Source of the DNA: an uncultured Hyphomicrobiaceae bacterium
GTDB lineage: Bacteria; Pseudomonadota; Alphaproteobacteria; Rhizobiales; CAMYJA01
DNA: 64,000 nt
Assembly: GCA_947258705.1 (NCBI GenBank)
Contig: CAMYJA010000004.1
Coordinates: 81,079-145,078, forward strand
Direction of reading: 5' to 3'
This document shows positions 17,824 to 25,807 of this stretch, in pieces. The first letter of the stretch is position 1; each line of letters starts with the position of its first letter. The position numbers and the translations under genes are program-made. The notes under the pieces were generated by a model. The model ran no database searches and was not told where the DNA came from. It saw nothing but the letters and a program-made list of their open reading frames with translations.

Positions 17824-18235
17824 CTTATCTGAATTCTATCGCTGTTCGATTTGCGGTCCGGTCTCAGGCAGCAGTGGCGGGAATTTCCCTGCGCCCGCTG
17901 TCGGGGGAGAGGCTAGCTTGCCGGAGGGTGTTCGCACAACATAAATAGGCGTTGGTGCACATTTTTGGCTTGATCATATGCGGTCAGGCTGGCAGGAGGG
18001 CAGGCAGTTACGGGGATAACAGGGTGGGTTTTACAACACACGGATTTGAAAAATGGGGAATTAGCATCTAATATCCCTGACCTGGCGGGACCGGCCGGTA
18101 GCCTATGGCGGCGGGACCGGGTGGGGGCCGTTAGCAATGTTCAACAATTTTACTTGTCGTTTACCCAAATCACGACAAGATCGCGTGGAATCATTCTGGG
18201 TGACCATTGACTATTGAAAGCACACATAAAGAGCC
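17824..18235. other. Gap between the amidohydrolase gene and cpdR
   Basis: This 412-bp divergent promoter region contains no convincing gene. It holds a palindrome-type repeat in reverse orientation (GGCAGGAGGGCAGGC, about 17989-18003) and the inverted repeat noted at 18153-18179. Confidence 0.4.
18153..18179. promoter_or_regulatory. Inverted repeat upstream of cpdR
   Basis: CTTGTCGT (18153-18160) and ACGACAAG (18172-18179) are perfect 8-bp arms with an 11-bp spacer, 56 bp before the cpdR start. The spacing suits a dimeric repressor or activator site. The regulator is not identifiable from sequence. Confidence 0.5.
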
Positions 18236-18622
18236 ATGTCGATTACGCAAATCAGACCGATGATGCAGAAAATCCTTCTCGCAGAAGATGATGACACACT
18301 GCGCCGCTTTCTCGTCATGGCACTGGAGAAGGCAGGCTATTCGGTGGTTTCTTTCGGCAATGGCGAGGATGCGCATAAGAGGCTCATGGAGGAGCCTTTT
18401 ACACTGTTGCTGACAGATATCGTAATGCCGGAGATGGACGGAATTGAACTTGCGCGCCGCGCCTCGGATCTCGATCCCGAAATCAAGATCATGTTCATTA
18501 CCGGATTTGCCGCAGTGACGCTCAATTCCGCCGAAAATACGCCCAAAGACGCGAAGGTGCTCTCAAAACCCTTCCATTTGCGCGATCTGGTCGATGAGGT
18601 CGACCGGCTTCTGGCAGCCTGA
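18236..18622 (+). CDS. cpdR: Single-domain response regulator CpdR
   Basis: A 128-residue stand-alone receiver that, when unphosphorylated, directs ClpXP to degrade cell-cycle proteins such as CtrA at the cell pole. Features: acidic pair in LLAEDDDTLRRFL, phosphoacceptor Asp in LLLTDIVMPEMDGIELARRA, Thr in MFITGFAAVTLN, Lys in VLSKPFHLRDLV, ending RLLAA. The stretch VLSKPFHLRDLVDEVDRLLAA is characteristic of CpdR. The ATG at 18236 is used; ATGATG at 18260-18265 would give the more usual short N-terminus (MMQKILLAEDD), and neither has a strong ribosome site. It is divergent from the amidohydrolase gene, as in other alphaproteobacteria. Confidence 0.93.
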   Translation: MSITQIRPMMQKILLAEDDDTLRRFLVMALEKAGYSVVSFGNGEDAHKRLMEEPFTLLLTDIVMPEMDGIELARRASDLDPEIKIMFITGFAAVTLNSAENTPKDAKVLSKPFHLRDLVDEVDRLLAA

Positions 18623-18639
18623 ACAGAATTATTTTCGCT

Positions 18640-19440
18640 AACTTTTTTTTCGCTCACGGCCATATCTGCGCCTTAGGCGCGGGGCCTCCGCGGGGGCGGG
18701 CCCAAGGCCCGGTATCGACTACAGCGGTTTTGTTCGGCTCAACCTATATGTTCATACGGCACGGTTGGTGATGGCTTCGAGGCGAGACTGCTTCGGGCGC
18801 TCCGTTCTAATTTTTTTGCCTCGCGTTTTTTTGCTTACGGCCATATCTGCGCCTTAGGCGCGGGGCCTCCGCGGGGGCGGGCCCAAGGCCCGGTATCGAC
18901 TACAGCGGTTTTGTTCGGTTCAACCTATATGTTCATACGGCACGGTTGGTGATGGCTTCGAGGCGAGACTGCTTCGGGGGTACGGTCCGCACATGGAAAG
19001 AAAAATAATTCCGTCTTGCCCATGAAGATGGGCATCCAAGCAAGTTTTTTGGACACTCCAGATTTGCAGCGTCGCGTACGCTGATGGTCGCATGGATTCC
19101 CGCCTTCGCGGGAAAGACGAGGAGTGGAGAGTGCCTCGGGATTTGTTTTGCCTCACGTTCTGCTCGCCGTTACACGGCGGCACTTTTTTATTTGCATGCC
19201 TCCGACATGACGGCGGGGGCGGGCCCAAGGCCCGGTATTGACTACGGCGGTTATACCCGGCTGAGACGATTTGTTCATGCGGCATGGGCAATGGTGTTCG
19301 AGAGGCGCGACTGCCTCAAGATTTTTTCCGCTCCGTTCTAATTTTTTTGCCTCGCGTTTTTTTAACCGTGCTCGCCAGAAACTAATTTTCGGCTCCACAC
19401 TAAGTGTGCGGGCTGATCTAGAGGCCCGGTATTGACCAGA
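18640..19440. repeat. Repeat block with a 142-bp tandem duplication
   Basis: No gene was found in this 800-bp stretch. Two 142-bp copies, 18656-18797 and 18837-18978, differ at a single position that I can see (GGCTCAACC versus GGTTCAACC) and repeat with a 181-bp period. They contain GCGCCTTAGGCGCGG and GGGCGGGCCCAAGGCCCGG palindromes. Module D follows at 19004-19080, a short palindrome (ATTCCCGCCTTCGCGGGAAAG) at 19088-19108, and module B at 19150-19240, interrupted by a T-rich insert with TGCATGCCTCCGACATG (19194-19220). Confidence 0.9.
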
Positions 19441-19517
19441 AACCATCGCCTCCTCAATCAATGTTTCGGGATTCTGGTATGGCGGAATCCGTGCTTCCAT
19501 TTCGTCGTCTAGCGAGG

Positions 19518-21365
19518 CTAGAGGTCGAGGCCGGAAATTGTTTCGATGGTGGGCACGCCGTCCGCCGTCCAGCCTCTGAGTTCATAATATTCGGGCAGCA
19601 TCTTGTCGATACCGCTTACGAGACCTTTGGCCGGACCGGTTTTTGCCGCTTCCTTGACCAGGCGTTCAGGCAATCTGTCGTCGGCGCCGGTGAGGCCGGC
19701 CGCGAGATTGAAATTTCGTTCAAGGTTCCAGATACGCGTGCCTGTCTTCTGCAGCCGGTCTACGGTCCACTCGCTTTCCAGGTCGGCATTGATCTGGGGC
19801 GCGATATCGTTGAGCGTCCAGGCAAAGGTGGTGAAGATGCAAAGCCCGGTTGAGTCGACCGCCGCCGTGGCATCCTGAAACGCCATGAGAAGCCCGGCCT
19901 TGCCGTCCGTCACGAGGGGATCGGTTTTTTCCGGGACACCGAGAATTTCAGACGAAACGGTGTAGCCACGGAGGTGACACGCGCCGCGATTGGACGTGGC
20001 ATAACCCAGGCCCATGCCCTGTATGCCGCGTGGATCATAGGCCGGGAACTCCTGACCTTTAACGGTCATGGAGAGTTCAGGGCGTCCGTATTTTTCGCAT
20101 AACCGCGCCGAACCCTGTCCGAGGTCGGCACCGAACCCTTCGGCTTTTCCAACAAGCTCCGTCGCCTTGACCAAAGCTTCGGCATCGCCAAAATTCATCT
20201 GCAGGCCGCCGGTGATCTCGTCGTTGAGGATGCCTTCTTCATAGAGTTCCATGGCGGCGGCAATCGTCGCGCCCAGGGAAATGGGATCGAGGCCCTGTTC
20301 GTTACAGACGAAATTCGCAAATGTAAGCGCTTCGAGATCATTGACCCCCGTCGCGCATCCAAGCGCCCAGGCCGCCTCGTATTCCAGACCGCCGGATGCA
20401 TGATGATATTCGGGCCGGTTTTGAACCGTGAAGTGATTTTCGTCGATTTTGGAAATGCGACCGCAGGCGATGGTGCAGCCGAAGCAGGCGGCATTTGCCA
20501 GAAGATTCGGCTTACCGTCGGTCTTTCTGGGCTCAGCCATGGCCTCGGCGGAAATGTCCCCGGCCCCTTCAAACTGGACGTCGCGGCTGTTTCTGGTCGG
20601 CATGGCGCCCGATTCATTGATGACGTTCATCAGAACCTGGGTGCCGAAAGCCGGCAGTCCCTCACCGGTCACGGCGTTTTCGGCCAAAACGGCCTTGGCG
20701 GCATTGGTGGTTTCGAAAAATGCCGGGACGTCGTGAACATTGACGCTGCCGGTGCCGCGGACCGCCACGGCCTTGAGGTTTTTCGAGCCCATCACGGCGC
20801 CGACGCCCGAGCGTCCCGCCGCACGGTGCTGATCGTTGACGATGGCGGCAAAAAGGACACCGTTCTCGCCTGAAACACCGATCGTGGCGACATGCATCAT
20901 GGGATCCTGATGCCGGGCCTTGATGGCTTCGTCGGTGTGCCATACCGATGTGCCCCAGAGATCACCGGCGTCATGGAGTTCGGCATTGCCGTCGATTACG
21001 GAAAGATAGACCGGGATTTCGGACCGGCCTTCGAAAATGATCATGTCCCAGCCGGCGAATTTCATTTCCGCTCCGAAAAAGCCACCCGAATTGGAGCAGG
21101 CGATCGCACCCGTGAGCGGGCCCTTGGTGACCACGGAATAGCGCCCGCCGGTGGAGGCGCATGTACCGGTCAAGGGACCGGTGGTCATGATTAGCTTGTT
21201 TTCAGGACCGAGCGGATCGCATTTGGGATTGATTTCCTCGGCCAGATATTTCGTGGCCAGACCGCGCTGGCCGAGATATTTCTCCGCCCATTCCATGTTG
21301 AGAGGTTCCGGGGCGCAGGTTCCTTCCGTCAAATCTACGCGGAGAATTTTTCCGGTCCACGACAT
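19518..21365 (-). CDS. Aldehyde:ferredoxin oxidoreductase (tungsten-pterin family)
   Basis: A 615-residue AOR-family enzyme that interconverts aldehydes and carboxylic acids using a tungsten-bispterin and one 4Fe-4S cluster. The N-terminal domain begins MSWTGKILRVDLTEG and contains GGRYSVVTKGPLTGAIACSN. The cluster cysteines are CFGCTIAC (C-x2-C-x3-C); DSTGLC near the C-terminus matches the DxxGLC pterin/cluster motif. Length is normal. The ATG has a GGGAGG site. The ferredoxin gene lies 19 bp upstream on the same strand, so the two form an operon like bacterial AorAB. No third flavin subunit is nearby. AORs are oxygen-sensitive and uncommon in aerobic alphaproteobacteria. The aldehyde substrate is unknown. 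Confidence 0.93.
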   Translation of the reverse strand: MSWTGKILRVDLTEGTCAPEPLNMEWAEKYLGQRGLATKYLAEEINPKCDPLGPENKLIMTTGPLTGTCASTGGRYSVVTKGPLTGAIACSNSGGFFGAEMKFAGWDMIIFEGRSEIPVYLSVIDGNAELHDAGDLWGTSVWHTDEAIKARHQDPMMHVATIGVSGENGVLFAAIVNDQHRAAGRSGVGAVMGSKNLKAVAVRGTGSVNVHDVPAFFETTNAAKAVLAENAVTGEGLPAFGTQVLMNVINESGAMPTRNSRDVQFEGAGDISAEAMAEPRKTDGKPNLLANAACFGCTIACGRISKIDENHFTVQNRPEYHHASGGLEYEAAWALGCATGVNDLEALTFANFVCNEQGLDPISLGATIAAAMELYEEGILNDEITGGLQMNFGDAEALVKATELVGKAEGFGADLGQGSARLCEKYGRPELSMTVKGQEFPAYDPRGIQGMGLGYATSNRGACHLRGYTVSSEILGVPEKTDPLVTDGKAGLLMAFQDATAAVDSTGLCIFTTFAWTLNDIAPQINADLESEWTVDRLQKTGTRIWNLERNFNLAAGLTGADDRLPERLVKEAAKTGPAKGLVSGIDKMLPEYYELRGWTADGVPTIETISGLDL

Positions 21366-21384
21366 GGTTCAATCCTCCCTTGTT

Positions 21385-21861
21385 CTAATGGGCTGTCTGG
21401 GTGCCGGGATCGGTTTTACTCGCCCATTTTTCCATCTTTTCAAAACCGGACTGTTCGGCGTCCGAGAAGACAATTGCGCTCGTCGGGCAGGCTTTGGCAC
21501 AGGCCGGATCACCGCCGCAGAGGTCGCATTTGATGACCTTGCCGGTTGCCGCGTTGTAATTCACAGTACCGAAGGGGCAGGCAATGGTGCAGACCTTGCA
21601 GCCGACGCAGAGATTTTCGTGAACGTTTTTGACGCCATTGGCATCGGTTGTAATGGCGTTGACGGGGCAGGCCTGTTCACACCAGGCCTCGTCGCACTGC
21701 GTGCATGTATAGGGGACGTATCGCGCATCATGATGGAAATCGAACACGCGAATGCGCGATTTGGAAATGTTGAAAGAGCCTTCTTTTTCAAATGAACATG
21801 CGAGTTCGCATTGTTTGCATCCGGTGCATTTACCCGGATCAATGATCAGAGCCTTTTGCAT
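21385..21861 (-). CDS. Four-cluster ferredoxin-like subunit of the AOR
   Basis: A 158-residue electron-transfer protein of the HycB/NrfC/AorA type. Cysteine clusters run C-TGCKQCELAC, C-TQCDEAWCEQACP, C-VGCKVCTIACP and CDLCGGDPACAKACP, enough for four 4Fe-4S centres. It should accept electrons from the adjacent oxidoreductase in the cytosol. I start at the ATG of MQKALIID (21859-21861), which has a GGGAGG site; an upstream in-frame ATG would add an unconserved leader. It is the first gene of the two-gene operon. Confidence 0.93.
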   Translation of the reverse strand: MQKALIIDPGKCTGCKQCELACSFEKEGSFNISKSRIRVFDFHHDARYVPYTCTQCDEAWCEQACPVNAITTDANGVKNVHENLCVGCKVCTIACPFGTVNYNAATGKVIKCDLCGGDPACAKACPTSAIVFSDAEQSGFEKMEKWASKTDPGTQTAH

Positions 21862-21953
21862 TACCAACCTCCCTATCCTGGGTGCATGGTACCACACAAA
21901 ACCGGACCGGAGTTATGACAATAGATTGAGATGCCGGTTTTGACTGGATGCAG

Positions 21954-23018
21954 CTAGATCCAGCCGGAAAGTTCACGGCGGACAATGGACTCGAGGAGAG
22001 CGATGCTGTCATCGGAGTCATTGAGGCAGGGAATGACGTTGAAATTCTCGCCGCCATTGTCTTCAAATATTTCCCGGGCCTCGTCGCCGAGTTCTTCCAG
22101 GGTTTCTATGCAATCGGCTGAAAATCCGGGCGCCAATACGAGCATGTTCCGGGTGCCGGTGCGGGCAAGCGCCTCGATCGTTTCGTCGGTGTAGGGGCGC
22201 AGCCATTCGGCCGGGCCGAACCGCGACTGGAAGGTGCATCGCACCTTGTCGCCCAGAGCACCGAGACGCGCCTTCAGGAGGTCGGTCGTCCGGTAGCATT
22301 GCTTCTGATAGGGATCGCCCTTTTCAACATAGGTTTTCGGCAGACCGTGATAGGAACAGAGAATGATTTCCGGCGTCCAGTCGATCGATGCGAGATGGTT
22401 TTCTATGGATTTGGCGAGAGCGTCGATATAGACCGGGTCGTCATGATAGTTAGGAACGGTGCGAATGGCCGGCTGGTTGCGCATATGTTTCAGCGCGAGA
22501 AAGGCCTTGTCGTTGACAGTGGCGGTGGTGGTGGCGCTGTATTGCGGGTAAAGCGGAAAGAGAAGAATGCGGTCGCAACCCAGGTCGGTCAGCGACTTTA
22601 TTTTTGAGGCGATCGAAGGCTGGCCATAGCGCATGGCCCAGTCGACGATGACCCGGTCGGAGAGACCCTCCAGAGTCTGATTGAGCCTTTTAAACTGATT
22701 CCGGGTAATTGTGCGCAAGGGGGATTCGTCGCGCTCCTCATTCCAGACCGAGCGATAGGCCTTGCCAGCCTTGGTCGGACGGACGGTCAGGATGATGCCG
22801 TTGAGGATCGGCCACCAGATGAGTTTGGGCGTTTCGATGACGCGCGGATCGGATAAAAATTCTTTCAGGTAGCGGCGCACCGAGAAATAGTCGGTGCCGT
22901 CCGGGGTGCCGAGATTGACAATGAGAACGCCGATGCGGGCGGGCGGTGCGTCCGTATCCGGCATGGGATCGCCGATCCCGGGAAGATCGTCATTATCGGC
23001 TGTTTTTATCGATGTCAT
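21954..23018 (-). CDS. hemH: Ferrochelatase
   Basis: A 354-residue enzyme inserting Fe2+ into protoporphyrin IX, the last step of haem synthesis. The chelatase signature LCSYHGLPKTYVEKGDPYQ contains the catalytic His. Other conserved parts are VLIVNLGTPDG, RRYLKEFLSDPRVIE, LFPLYPQYSATTTA and QSRFGPAEWLRPYT, with Glu in LAPGFSADCIETLEEL. The N-terminal ~28 residues before the core are extra and acidic. It stands alone between the AOR operon and a membrane-protein operon on the same strand. Confidence 0.96.
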   Translation of the reverse strand: MTSIKTADNDDLPGIGDPMPDTDAPPARIGVLIVNLGTPDGTDYFSVRRYLKEFLSDPRVIETPKLIWWPILNGIILTVRPTKAGKAYRSVWNEERDESPLRTITRNQFKRLNQTLEGLSDRVIVDWAMRYGQPSIASKIKSLTDLGCDRILLFPLYPQYSATTTATVNDKAFLALKHMRNQPAIRTVPNYHDDPVYIDALAKSIENHLASIDWTPEIILCSYHGLPKTYVEKGDPYQKQCYRTTDLLKARLGALGDKVRCTFQSRFGPAEWLRPYTDETIEALARTGTRNMLVLAPGFSADCIETLEELGDEAREIFEDNGGENFNVIPCLNDSDDSIALLESIVRRELSGWI

Positions 23019-23147
23019 GGCGTCTTTTTACTCGAATGTTTCGGCAGCTATTGTCAGTGGTCTTATGGTCATGAAACTGGAGACAGGACACAATTGTGGA
23101 TTGTCTGTCAAGGTTTGGCGTTTTGAGGAAAAGCGGGAATGACCGGC

Positions 23148-23732
23148 TCAGGCATTTGGGATGGATTTCGCCGTTGGATCGTTCGATGTCTGGCCGAACG
23201 AAAGGGCGTAACCGATCGATGCGGCCACAAGGGCCTGCCAGGGCACAAACAAGACGAGAAAATTTTCGTCGCCGCTGTTATATGGGTATACGACCAGAAT
23301 GCCGGCAAAGGCACCGGCCGCGACGACCAATAGCCATGCTGGAATGCGCCGCAATGCCTCAAGGGCGATCGCGCCGGCCGATAATGTGCCCGCCGCTCCG
23401 ACGGCTCCCGCCGCGATGCCGCCAATAGCGGCATCGAAATCTGCTTCTGTGACGAAAATGAAGGTCTTGTAGGCTGCGATCCAAGCGAGGAGGGTTATGG
23501 GTACCGCAATGAGCGCCACCGGCAAAAGGGCCCGTCCCCACCGGAACAGGCCGAAGGCGATGACCGGACCGAAGAGCAGCCCCTGCTGGACGTTGACGCC
23601 CAGAATTTCCATGCCGTCCATATATGGCAGCTCATAGCTGCTCAGAGTGCCCGACAGGACACCGAGAGCGGCCATCCAGATGGCGGGTTGTGGGAGGGAG
23701 GCGAGGGCCATTCTTCGCGTTTCCTGGCGCAA
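23148..23732 (-). CDS. Unrecognised multi-pass membrane protein beside a metal exporter
   Basis: A 194-residue protein with about six hydrophobic stretches (for example IWMAALGVLSGTLSSY, GLLFGPVIAFGLFRWG, LLPVALIAVPITLLAWIAAY, IGGIAAGAVGAAGTLSAGAIAL, WLLVVAAGAFAGILVVYPY). I do not recognise a family. It is 21 bp downstream of the predicted heavy-metal exporter gene on the same strand, so the two are very likely co-transcribed. A role as an accessory subunit is possible but unproven. Confidence 0.75.
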   Translation of the reverse strand: MRQETRRMALASLPQPAIWMAALGVLSGTLSSYELPYMDGMEILGVNVQQGLLFGPVIAFGLFRWGRALLPVALIAVPITLLAWIAAYKTFIFVTEADFDAAIGGIAAGAVGAAGTLSAGAIALEALRRIPAWLLVVAAGAFAGILVVYPYNSGDENFLVLFVPWQALVAASIGYALSFGQTSNDPTAKSIPNA

Positions 23733-23753
23733 GGACAGATTGGGGCGACGCGC

Positions 23754-24968
23754 TTATTCGAACATGAAGTAATAGCTGTAGGCAATGATCAATGCGGGGA
23801 CCGCGCTATAGGCGGTTGCCATTATGGCGGCGCGCGGCGCAAGGGCGAGCGCGGGGAAGAGCGCATCGCCATCATTCGAAATGGCGTTGCCCAATTGCGC
23901 CGAGAGCGGGATCGTGCCGGAGAGGTATAGCGTGGTGGTGATGATTTGCGGACCGCAACCGGGAATGAAACCGACCAGGATGGCGACAAGCGGGACGAAT
24001 GGCGCCCAGACCTTGAACCAGTCGTTAATTCCGGTACCGGCGAAGTGGACGGCCAGCTCGAAAGTCAGGAATCCGACCACGACCCAGCTGGTGACAAAAT
24101 TGGTGTCCTTGATCACGCGTTTGACAATGTCGACACGCTCCACTTCTTCGGCGGGAATGTCGATATGTGCGTTTTCCCGGCTGGACCAGGCCCACATGAG
24201 CAGACACAGAGCGCCGCCGATGACGCCAAGCCAGTGTGTCGGCTGAATGTTTGAAAGCGGACCGAACAGAGCGTCCGTATCGAGCTGCATGGCGACGCCA
24301 AGACCGATGAACGCCGCCGGGACGACGAGCATGAACCAGGCGTTTGCGGTGAAATGAAAAAGACTTCCGTCAGAGCCGGATCCCGAAGCGCCGTTTGCGG
24401 CACCATCCTCCGACGCGCAGCCGGGGTCGGTGCTTGTCTTGGGACGCATGAAACCGGGCTCATGGAAATAGTCGACCAGCCAGCCGGAAAGGGTTCCGAC
24501 CACCAGTCCCGTGGCCATCATCATCAGGCCGGTTGCCGGTTCGCGGGCGATCAGCAGAAATGCGGCATCGCCCATGGTGGCGATGAGAACGGCGACGACG
24601 CCGCCGAAGGAGACATATCCACGGGTGTAATTGGTCACAACGATGATCGCGCCGCCGCAGCCGGGCAGAGCGCCCAGGACCGCCGAGATCGGCGATTGCA
24701 GGTGCTTTGAACGCGCCATCACCTTGGCGATGTCGAAACCGAAAGCCCGCTCAAATGTGTAGACGAGACCCAGCGTGGCGGCGACGAAGACGGTCACCTG
24801 CAGATAGGCGTCGGAAATCGACTGGAAAACGATGGCGCGGAGTTCCGGCGACAGTACCGCGACGGATGCCAGGACGAGAATAAGAAGCAGACGCGATCCA
24901 TTGGCGGGCCATGCAAATTCCGCCCAAACGCGCGCCTGACGACCGACTTTGATTGCTATTTCAGTCAT
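23754..24968 (-). CDS. Putative 10-TM heavy-metal (manganese-type) exporter, DUF2899/ArsP_2 family
   Basis: A 404-residue inner-membrane permease. Two homologous halves each carry a glycine-rich motif with conserved Cys: LGALPGCGGAIIVVTNYTRG in the first half and VGFIPGCGPQIITTTLYLSG in the second, both typical of the ArsP_2/DUF2899 group. A central hydrophilic loop (about residues 170-205) contains acidic and Ser/Gly-rich sequence. Family members are annotated as putative heavy-metal or manganese transporters; the ion moved here is not shown by sequence. The 5' flank has a palindrome resembling an iron-responsive operator. The gene is followed by a membrane protein in the same operon. Confidence 0.85.
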   Translation of the reverse strand: MTEIAIKVGRQARVWAEFAWPANGSRLLLILVLASVAVLSPELRAIVFQSISDAYLQVTVFVAATLGLVYTFERAFGFDIAKVMARSKHLQSPISAVLGALPGCGGAIIVVTNYTRGYVSFGGVVAVLIATMGDAAFLLIAREPATGLMMMATGLVVGTLSGWLVDYFHEPGFMRPKTSTDPGCASEDGAANGASGSGSDGSLFHFTANAWFMLVVPAAFIGLGVAMQLDTDALFGPLSNIQPTHWLGVIGGALCLLMWAWSSRENAHIDIPAEEVERVDIVKRVIKDTNFVTSWVVVGFLTFELAVHFAGTGINDWFKVWAPFVPLVAILVGFIPGCGPQIITTTLYLSGTIPLSAQLGNAISNDGDALFPALALAPRAAIMATAYSAVPALIIAYSYYFMFE

Positions 24969-25132
24969 TAAATCCCGTTCTGCCTTTTATTACAGATCTG
25001 CCTTTAAATGCAGTTCTGCCCCGCCTCGCGGACGCCGCCCCAGGGGCGCGGCAGATAGCTGCATGCAGCCTGTCCTTCGCGAGGTTGTATATTTCTCATA
25101 GATATATAATGCTATTAAGAATGACTTGCAAT

Positions 25133-25145
25133 TAGAATTATTCTA
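25133..25145. promoter_or_regulatory. Palindrome resembling an Irr (ICE)-type operator
   Basis: TAGAATTATTCTA is a perfect 13-bp palindrome 165 bp upstream of the metal exporter start and within an AT-rich promoter-like stretch (25090-25150). It resembles the TTTAGAA...TTCTAAA iron-control element bound by Irr in alphaproteobacteria; an adjacent TTGCAATTAGAAT could equally be part of a Fur/Mur site. The match is partial. Confidence 0.35.
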
Positions 25146-25187
25146 TTTTTGTGGATTTTTATTAGTGCGCTGATTTGTTTGCCGCGC

Positions 25188-25802
25188 TCAACGCACAGGC
25201 CGCTCATTCACTACCTTGAGCCATTCATGAATGCGGTTTTCCGGATCCGGATGGGTGATGAAATCCGTGACCACGGCGAGGCTGTCCGCGCCTGCCGCGA
25301 GGACGTCTCGGGCACGCTCGACCGTCAGGCCGCCGATGGCCACAAGCGGACAGTCGATTTTCGATTTCCATTCGCCAATGCGGTCGAGCCCCTGTGGCGA
25401 CCATTTCATCTTCTTGAGTTTGGTCTCGAAAATGGGGCCGAGGGCGATATAGTCGGCATCCGCCCGCAGGGCGGTTTCAAGTTCCGCGTGGTCATGTGAG
25501 CTCACGCCCAGTGCGATATCAGCGCGCCTGATAGCCTTGAGATCGGCTTCGGCCAAATCTTCCTGGCCGAGATGGATGCAAGCCGCGCCATAGTCGATCG
25601 CCTGCCGCCAGTAGTCATTGACGATCAGCTGGCAGTCGAAATCCTGCACGGCGCTTACGGCCTCCCTGATCTGGCGGTCTCGTTCGTCCCCGGGCAGACC
25701 CTTGATGCGCAATTGAACGGTTTTTACGCCCAACGGGAGGATGCGTTTCAGCCATTGGAGGTCGGGAACGATGGGATAAAAGCGGGCAATTTTCATAGTC
25801 AT
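25188..25802 (-). CDS. thiE: Thiamine-phosphate synthase
   Basis: A 204-residue TIM-barrel enzyme joining the pyrimidine (HMP-PP) and thiazole phosphates to make thiamine phosphate. Family features: FYPIVPDLQWLKRILPLGVKTVQLRIKG, LIVNDYWRQAI, CIHLGQEDL, LGVSSHDHAEL, YIALGPIFETKLKKMKW, VAIGGLTVERARDVLAAGADSLAVVTDF. It is the last gene of the thiO-thiS-thiG-thiE cluster, 5 bp behind thiG. It is somewhat divergent from E. coli ThiE but matches the alphaproteobacterial form that sits in this operon. Confidence 0.93.
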   Translation of the reverse strand: MTMKIARFYPIVPDLQWLKRILPLGVKTVQLRIKGLPGDERDRQIREAVSAVQDFDCQLIVNDYWRQAIDYGAACIHLGQEDLAEADLKAIRRADIALGVSSHDHAELETALRADADYIALGPIFETKLKKMKWSPQGLDRIGEWKSKIDCPLVAIGGLTVERARDVLAAGADSLAVVTDFITHPDPENRIHEWLKVVNERPVR

Positions 25803-25807
25803 GGAAT

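Noticed and set aside
18656..18978. Possible CRISPR array
   Set aside because: Only two copies of 142 bp with a 39-bp spacer, and no cas genes; the units are far too long for CRISPR repeats.
24969..25187. Manganese (yybP-ykoY) riboswitch in front of the metal exporter
   Set aside because: The leader has GC hairpins but I could not find the conserved loop sequences of that riboswitch.
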